A DNA stretch of 30,125 nucleotides from a virus. Position 1 is the first letter of the stretch. Every line of letters begins with the position of its first letter. The translations under genes and the position numbers were made by a program. The notes under the pieces are model-generated. The model did no database searches. It saw only the letters and a list, made by a program, of their open reading frames with translations, and was not told the DNA's origin. Shown here piece by piece: positions 25,406-30,125 of the stretch. The stretch is from positions 1 to 30,125 of the IMG/VR virus record IMGVR_UViG_3300030329_002948; one strand, written 5' to 3'.

Positions 25406-27975
25406 TATTTAACATTTTTTAACCTATAAACTATAGATATATCTTGAATTTCAAAAGCAGCTGCAACTGCACCGCTAATCTTTAATTGAAAAGTATAAGC
25501 ACTATTAATAGAAGCAGAAGGTTTACATTCAGCAATTATAGTATTCCCAGTGGTGTCATTTAAATCAGTATCAAATTCTAATGCTGGGGCTGTGCCATTT
25601 ATTCCATACTCTATATTGCAAGCTTGACTAGTGCCACCTTTATAAGTAACATACACTTTATATATTTTCTTTCTTACAGCTGGTTGACCGAAATCAAAAG
25701 CCTTTGTTAATATTGTAACACTTGTACCCTCTGTGCCTGCTCCATAGCTCTGTATTTTTTCATTACCGTCATCACAAATAATAAGCTTTCCACTACCAGG
25801 AAGATTATGAAAATTTGATCCAGTATTGGGATCTGTAATAAAAGAAGATCGATACATCCATGCCCTTGTTGTCATATCAAATATATATGCACCATTGGCA
25901 GATGCACCTCCAGCAACGACTACAATATGTCTTGTCTCTGGATTATAACCAACTCTAGAATATTCTCCTACATGGGCTTGCCATGCTGTTTTCGATATTT
26001 TTCGTATTCCTTCTTTTTCTAATATATTGACTACTTGCTGACCATTATATAGATAACATCCATTCTCATTAGCCCAAGCAACTCCAAAATCTGTACTTGC
26101 TACCATTCCAGGATTAGTCACGCCTTTATATTTATGAGTAGCCTCCAAGAACACATGTTCTCCTGCTACATTCAATATATATAATACATTTTGTTTAAAT
26201 TCTAATATTCTATCTGCATATTCAGCAAGCTTAACTATTCTATCACCATCATTTGATACTACAGTAACATCCCCTGTATCAAAAGGAAACTTATCATATT
26301 CACCAACTTGAGATCTGATAATTTTATCGCCATAAGTTTTGCCATCAACTGTAACTCCTCCAGCATATATTCTTCCATTACAAAACGCAGAAGTAACCAT
26401 ACCATCTATATGTATAGTTTCAGTTGAAGAGTGACCTACCTCAATATCATATTGTCTTATCTTAGGAGGATCAGTGTATTCAACTCCAGCCCCACCATCA
26501 GGACCAGCATGAGGATGTTGATAAAAATAAGTCGCTCCACCAGCTAAACCTACATTGTGCGCACTAGTCCAATCTACTAGATTATAACTTCCGCTACCTC
26601 CTCCGCCAGATTCTGCAGATTTAAATCCTTTAGCAAAATCCCATTCATATAATTCCCATTTAGTACTAAATCCATCTGTAGATTCTGCATAATAAACTTT
26701 AATACCTGTAATTCTAGGATCGCCACCAGCAGATAAGCTTGCGTCTCTTACAAGATTATTGGTAGATGCTCCAAATGCATAGTTTCCTGCCGTGCTTGCA
26801 CCATGTGAACTTCCTCCCCATTTTATAGTAGGATATAATTGTAATTTTATACCTTCTGTTGGAGCAGCAGTAAGATCTGTATTTAGTCCAAAATTTAAAG
26901 ATCCTACTAATGTTGCGCTATCATTTGAATATTTATTAACAGCATCTTTCCAGTCAGCTTCAGCATGATTATGAGGACCTCCTGCCTGTCTTCCAGTTGG
27001 CCACATACTAAATAACTGTGGTAAGCTTTCTTGTTTTCCATCATAAATAGTAGTACAATAAAATTGATAACTTTCAGTACCATTAGGACACCAAGATCCA
27101 GAACCGTTTGCTGCCTCTCTATATAAAATTCCATGTCCCCAATACATTCCGCTAGATCCAGAGGATGCTGTTCCAGTACCAGTTCCTGTGTCAGTAACCT
27201 CATTAGCAAAGCCGAATACAGAAGCTTCGCCTTCTGCTGGAGTTGCTCCTAAACCTCCTTGTGCATAGTAAGACCCTGCAATTAAATTCTTACCAACTGT
27301 CTGGGTACCACCTTTAGCAAAAGTAACTGACATCTCTTCAAATGCTCCTTTAATCCTAGCATCTGCAGAATACCATTGATCAGCACCTCCGTTATTAACA
27401 TGTCCTTGATACAGGATATTTGATCCACTAGAATTAGTTCCATATTGAACTTGATCTATATGGCCTCTCCATCTAGGAATAGCAGGAGTAGAAGCTGCAT
27501 CATATACCCTTATAGCACCATTTTGATAGAAAATTTCAGGCATAGCAGTCTTGCTATCATTATTTCCGCATATCATATGTCCAGTTTCGTCTGTATCATC
27601 AATTCGAGTCAACTGCACACCAGTACTAGTTTCATTAACGAGATATTGATAGTGGCCTTTTGTTGTTGCGCCACTCCCCTCGTCTGCACCTGTATTAACA
27701 TCATTTGCATTATCTTCAAGCTTATTGTAATCTGTTTCTATTATTGCTAAACCTCTGCCTCCTTTTTCTACGCCAGCAGTAGTGCCTACATCTATATCCA
27801 TAGTTGCAGACGTATGAACATCAGTGACACATGCTCCTAGAAGAGTAATTTTACCTACTTCATCTATTTTTGCATTAGTTAATTCAGCAAACTCATTATC
27901 TGCAATATCAGTAGCGGCAGAATCATTATTGATACCGCCATGAAAATTACTTAGTTTTAAAATCGACTTTGGCAT
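25405..27975 (-). CDS. Tail nozzle/stabilisation-like beta-propeller protein, 856 residues
   Basis: The N-terminus reads LSNFHGGINNDSAATDIADN then FAELTNAKIDEVGKITLLG, resembling podovirus tail proteins that begin with 'G-G-l-n ... N-a ... G-x-l-x-x-R/L-G'. The C-terminal half carries beta-propeller-like blades: YADRILEFKQNVLYILNV, DFGVAWANENGCYLYNG, VGYNPETRHIVVVAGG and YIFDMTTRAWMYRS. The middle is glycine-rich and loop-like. T7 gp12 (tail nozzle) and P22 gp10 are the nearest known kinds I can compare by organisation. Its stop overlaps the fibre start, fitting a protein that sits next to the fibre. The start is coupled (TAATG) to a 51-residue gene. Placement as tail tube or nozzle is moderately supported. 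Confidence 0.58.
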   Translation of the reverse strand: MPKSILKLSNFHGGINNDSAATDIADNEFAELTNAKIDEVGKITLLGACVTDVHTSATMDIDVGTTAGVEKGGRGLAIIETDYNKLEDNANDVNTGADEGSGATTKGHYQYLVNETSTGVQLTRIDDTDETGHMICGNNDSKTAMPEIFYQNGAIRVYDAASTPAIPRWRGHIDQVQYGTNSSGSNILYQGHVNNGGADQWYSADARIKGAFEEMSVTFAKGGTQTVGKNLIAGSYYAQGGLGATPAEGEASVFGFANEVTDTGTGTGTASSGSSGMYWGHGILYREAANGSGSWCPNGTESYQFYCTTIYDGKQESLPQLFSMWPTGRQAGGPHNHAEADWKDAVNKYSNDSATLVGSLNFGLNTDLTAAPTEGIKLQLYPTIKWGGSSHGASTAGNYAFGASTNNLVRDASLSAGGDPRITGIKVYYAESTDGFSTKWELYEWDFAKGFKSAESGGGGSGSYNLVDWTSAHNVGLAGGATYFYQHPHAGPDGGAGVEYTDPPKIRQYDIEVGHSSTETIHIDGMVTSAFCNGRIYAGGVTVDGKTYGDKIIRSQVGEYDKFPFDTGDVTVVSNDGDRIVKLAEYADRILEFKQNVLYILNVAGEHVFLEATHKYKGVTNPGMVASTDFGVAWANENGCYLYNGQQVVNILEKEGIRKISKTAWQAHVGEYSRVGYNPETRHIVVVAGGASANGAYIFDMTTRAWMYRSSFITDPNTGSNFHNLPGSGKLIICDDGNEKIQSYGAGTEGTSVTILTKAFDFGQPAVRKKIYKVYVTYKGGTSQACNIEYGINGTAPALEFDTDLNDTTGNTIIAECKPSASINSAYTFQLKISGAVAAAFEIQDISIVYRLKNVK

Positions 27976-28130
27976 TACTTCATCATTGCTTTCTTAACTT
28001 GGCTCCATAGCTTATCATCTAATTTATTCTTAGTACTTGCAACTAAATAATCTCCAAGAACAAGCATTACTTTCTTAAGCATAGCTTCAGTTAAGAATGT
28101 TTTTGTTATAAACGCTATTATTGCTGGCAT
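27975..28130 (-). CDS. Small phage protein, 51 residues
   Basis: Short but well supported: AAGGAGAT lies six bases before the ATG (the site is made from the last codons of the upstream gene, AGG AGA TAA), and the TAA overlaps the start of the 856-residue gene. The protein has a hydrophobic first half (MPAIIAFITKTFLTEAML, then KKVMLVLGDYLV) and an ASTKNKLDDKLWSQVKKAM ending. The 'T-x-N-x-x-D-D-x-x-x-x-x-V-K-x-A' tail is common in small phage proteins encoded near lysis or tail genes. It may be membrane-associated through the N-terminal helix. Function unknown. Confidence 0.65.
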   Translation of the reverse strand: MPAIIAFITKTFLTEAMLKKVMLVLGDYLVASTKNKLDDKLWSQVKKAMMK

Positions 28131-28131
28131 G

Positions 28132-28266
28132 TTATCTCCTTTTACTTATTAGTTTAGCTAAAATCTTTACTCTTTTAGCTAGTTTGTTAATTTTATCCTC
28201 CCAGTCAACAGGAGGATGACTTTCTCTTTCTAACTTCTTTATTCTCTCTATTATCTTATCGTCCAT
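28132..28266 (-). CDS. Small basic hypothetical protein, 44 residues
   Basis: ATG at 28264-28266 overlaps the end of the previous gene by 11 bp; TAA at 28132-28134 precedes the next ATG by one base. The product is strongly charged and helical: MDDKIIERIKKLERES, then a HPPVDWEDK turn, then KLAKRVKILAKLISKRR, a basic amphipathic helix. No ribosome site is obvious, so translation likely depends on coupling. No family is recognised. Support comes from the tight fit between two other small genes. Confidence 0.55.
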   Translation of the reverse strand: MDDKIIERIKKLERESHPPVDWEDKINKLAKRVKILAKLISKRR

Positions 28267-28447
28267 TTTTATTAAATAATCTATCCAATGTTTCTTTAAG
28301 GTTATTAATCTTATCGATAAGCTTTATTAATATATCATGTAAGTTTTTCACCTCCCATGATAATGTCTGTGTTAGATATTTTAACACAAACATAAGAGCT
28401 ACTGAGAGCACTCCAACTACTCCCAAATCTTGTATCCAATTGTCCAT
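28256..28447 (-). CDS. Small membrane protein with coiled coil, 63 residues (holin-like or YvrJ/BhlA-like)
   Basis: The N-terminus has one membrane helix (LGVVGVLSVALMFVLKYL, residues about 8-25), followed by an amphipathic coiled coil (LHDILIKLIDKINNLKETLD) and a basic end (NKNGR). This 'one membrane helix plus coiled coil' plan is shared by BhlA-type holin-like proteins and YvrJ family proteins of phages. The ATG directly follows the TAA of the metallophosphoesterase gene (TAAATG). It could assist lysis together with the 60-residue membrane protein encoded upstream, or anchor a virion or host-membrane complex. The topology is visible; the role is inferred. Confidence 0.6.
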   Translation of the reverse strand: MDNWIQDLGVVGVLSVALMFVLKYLTQTLSWEVKNLHDILIKLIDKINNLKETLDRLFNKNGR

Positions 28448-29365
28448 TTAATTTGTCCATGCTTTAATTGAATCTTCGTTAAATTCCATTGTTACCCAGC
28501 CAGTTCGTATCATTGGGAAGAAACTATATCTAGCATACTCAGCATACTTTAAGAAACTTCCACCTCTGCAATACCACCTCCTATGTAACCTTTCCTCCTC
28601 ACCATCGACTATTAAACTATCAATCGGCTTAGTGTATAGTTGATGATTATGACCCAAGAAAAAGGCGTCACCATCACTATAGACTGCAGACATCTTATCC
28701 AACTCCAAATCTCCATTTTTACCACCTCCTTTTCCATGTCCACTTACTAAAAACCAGTTCATCTCTCTGCCTATACTTATTTGTGTATATCCTGGTAGCT
28801 TGAAATAAGGGACTTTCAACATATCAGCCATTACTTTAGAGACATCAAATCCTAATAGATTAATACTTCTTATCATATCATGATTACCACCTCTAACAAA
28901 TAATAGCTTATCCACTATTGGTTCTATCAGCTTTATAAATTGTATATGCTGATCGTCTGGCTCCATTGACTGTCCTCTTTGTGATATCTTATAATTAGGA
29001 GGAATAAATTCAATATTATCTCCATTAAGAAACCATCTTGCATTTGGATCAGAGTCTACTTCCTCAATAAACTCTTGAAATTTTTCCATATGAAACTCTA
29101 ATGCTCCAAAATGTACATCAGTAGCTCCATGTATCTTGACTGGTTGTTTGAATTTACAATGCAGTATCTTTCCTGGCTCAATATCTTCAAATACAATATT
29201 TTCATTTTCTATTGGAGTCCTGAAGTATTTTTTACAATTACTACATTTCCATTCTTGCATGTCACCTTTATTTGCATTTCTAACACCATTCTTGTTCACC
29301 TTAGAAGAAGTGCAATGGGGGCAACTTATCTTACCTGGGTGTATATAGTTCATTTTATTATCCAT
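28448..29365 (-). CDS. Zinc-ribbon calcineurin-like metallophosphoesterase, 305 residues
   Basis: Residues 15-44 hold a zinc ribbon (CPHC ... CSNC; C15, C18, C41, C44). Then come all motifs of the calcineurin-like phosphoesterase fold: TDVHFG (D83, H85), LNGDN (D116), RGGNHD (N161, H162, D163), SGHG (H210) and GHNH (H239, H241). These bind two metal ions for hydrolysis of phosphodiester or phosphomonoester bonds. Substrate is unknown; the ribbon suggests nucleic acid or protein binding. It sits between the putative holin and small lysis-region genes, an odd place for a DNA-repair enzyme. It overlaps the holin gene by 16 bp; an in-frame ATG at residue 5 (ATGA overlap with the holin stop) is an alternative start. 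Confidence 0.85.
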   Translation of the reverse strand: MDNKMNYIHPGKISCPHCTSSKVNKNGVRNANKGDMQEWKCSNCKKYFRTPIENENIVFEDIEPGKILHCKFKQPVKIHGATDVHFGALEFHMEKFQEFIEEVDSDPNARWFLNGDNIEFIPPNYKISQRGQSMEPDDQHIQFIKLIEPIVDKLLFVRGGNHDMIRSINLLGFDVSKVMADMLKVPYFKLPGYTQISIGREMNWFLVSGHGKGGGKNGDLELDKMSAVYSDGDAFFLGHNHQLYTKPIDSLIVDGEEERLHRRWYCRGGSFLKYAEYARYSFFPMIRTGWVTMEFNEDSIKAWTN

Positions 29366-29532
29366 TCATATAACCTATGGATCAATCCACAGATTGTTAC
29401 TATTCCGATTATAGAGCCCGTAAAAGCCGCGATAAACTGAAAGATGGGAGTTGTACTCACCACGCTTCCGATCCAGCCTCCTAGGGCCCCTGTTGAGCCT
29501 AAAAACGGCCTATTATAAAGAGTGTCAATCAT
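29350..29532 (-). CDS. Putative holin, 60 residues
   Basis: A short hydrophobic protein with two likely membrane helices: LGSTGALGGWIGSVVSTT (about 11-28) and FQFIAAFTGSIIGIVTICGL (about 31-50), ending in a short charged tail (HRLYEWIIK). The size, the two helices and the position directly after the endolysin gene (8-bp overlap) fit a class II type holin that would release the endolysin through the inner membrane. Sequence similarity to a named holin family is not evident to me, so the call is by topology and context. Confidence 0.62.
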   Translation of the reverse strand: MIDTLYNRPFLGSTGALGGWIGSVVSTTPIFQFIAAFTGSIIGIVTICGLIHRLYEWIIK

Positions 29533-29971
29533 TGTTAGCCTCCATAAAGTGTTCTATCGTACCTTTTCCAAGGTGAGAATTGTAGTATTTCTTCCAGTAT
29601 TTTGCTTGACCCTCTAAATCTCCTGCCTTTGGTAATGCTGATGGGACTCTGCGATAATGTAATCGACACATTGCTACTTGTATGCCTATATTAGACATTA
29701 AGCAATAATCCATTTTACTATCATCGAATCCCAATGAATATAGTTTATTTCTATATTTCTCTCTATACATTACATAATTCTCCCAAATGTCTCGATAGGT
29801 AGCAGGCTCCATTTGGAAAAAGCCTAGAGCAGGGCCCCCACCATATTGTTGTAATGTTCTATATCCTGATTCAGCTTTACCAGTTTTATAGATCATTTCT
29901 AATGCATCTTCTGAATAAAGATTCATATGATCTAAAGTTTCTTTTATTATTCTTTCTATTGATTCTTTCAT
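29525..29971 (-). CDS. Endolysin, lytic-transglycosylase/lysozyme-like (SLT fold), 148 residues
   Basis: The protein cleaves peptidoglycan for host lysis or entry. The catalytic glutamate is in the TGKAESGYR stretch (E34), followed by GGGPALGFFQMEPATYRDIW (45-64), the 'G-x-x-Q-x-x-P-x-T' signature of SLT and goose-type lysozyme folds. The C-terminal part has LHYRRVPSALP and YWKKYYNSHLGKGT, seen in a group of phage lysozyme-like proteins. There is no signal peptide, consistent with holin-dependent release. Length is that of a single catalytic domain without a separate wall-binding domain. The ATG overlaps the stop of the gene before it (TAATG at 29969-29973), and the next gene is the putative holin. 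Confidence 0.8.
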   Translation of the reverse strand: MKESIERIIKETLDHMNLYSEDALEMIYKTGKAESGYRTLQQYGGGPALGFFQMEPATYRDIWENYVMYREKYRNKLYSLGFDDSKMDYCLMSNIGIQVAMCRLHYRRVPSALPKAGDLEGQAKYWKKYYNSHLGKGTIEHFMEANND

Positions 29972-30125
29972 TATAGTGCTGTTACCACTCCATTTCTTAT
30001 TGTTTGTGTATTTAAGTTAATTGCTATTACAGATGGTCTAAGAGCCCCTAAAAATGGGTCTGCATCTGAATGATTACATATTGCAAGATATTTAATTTGC
30101 GCAGCTCCTACAGACGCATATTCAG
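29971..30125 (-). CDS. C-terminal end of an unrecognised protein (partial at window edge)
   Basis: An open frame enters from the right edge and ends with TAA (29971-29973) overlapping the endolysin start. About 50 residues are visible: EYASVGAAQIKYLAICNHSD, then DPFLGALRPSVIAINLNTQT, then IRNGVVTAL. It is beta-rich and soluble-looking, with no catalytic motif. The start lies outside the window. It is likely a small late or structural protein coupled to the lysis genes; I do not recognise the family. Confidence 0.6.
   Translation of the reverse strand, partial: EYASVGAAQIKYLAICNHSDADPFLGALRPSVIAINLNTQTIRNGVVTAL

Overview
The window is part of a tailed bacteriophage genome, read as podovirus-like. 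It is AT-rich, densely packed, and free of tRNA, rRNA, insertion sequences and CRISPR arrays. Ribosome binding sites of the AGGAG/GGAGG type, stop-start overlaps (TAATG, ATGA) and a peptidoglycan-cleaving endolysin point to a bacterial host that uses Shine-Dalgarno initiation. The host cannot be named from this sequence. Terminase, portal and major capsid genes are not in the window.

Layout. Positions 1-3419 (plus strand) hold an early replication/recombination arm. It contains the C-terminal part of a primase-helicase with a DnaB-like RecA fold and a four-cysteine cluster, a Siphovirus-Gp157-like protein, several small proteins, a Nmad1/DUF6378-like all-helical protein and a PD-(D/E)XK nuclease. 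Between the Gp157-like gene and the next small gene lies a 268-bp stretch with a possible TTG-started small ORF and a strongly foldable Y-shaped element (1616-1710). Everything from 3416 to 30125 is on the minus strand. Read in transcription order it comprises: the end of an unrecognised gene, a lysis cassette (SLT-type endolysin, putative holin), a zinc-ribbon metallophosphoesterase, three tiny genes, a beta-propeller-like tail protein, a 2172-residue fibre ending in an S74 self-cleaving chaperone, three likely ejection or internal virion proteins, a 2961-residue giant protein and an 880-residue companion. The two arms converge tail to tail and share the CTAG palindrome as overlapping stop codons.

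Most interesting point. The 2961-residue protein carries a segment resembling the catalytic core of two-barrel RNA polymerases (cellular beta/beta', YonO, QDE-1, crAss-like virion polymerase). It has a K-x7-K pair in a glycine-rich strand (GKFGAVVGGK, residues 1971-1980), an AP-R-T-G-P element (about 2081-2086) and a DYDTD triad (2120-2124). If correct, this phage packages and injects its own DNA-dependent RNA polymerase inside a giant virion protein, flanked by ejection proteins. This rests on motifs and context, not on a search or a structure. The same segment has locally GC-rich codon choice unlike its surroundings.
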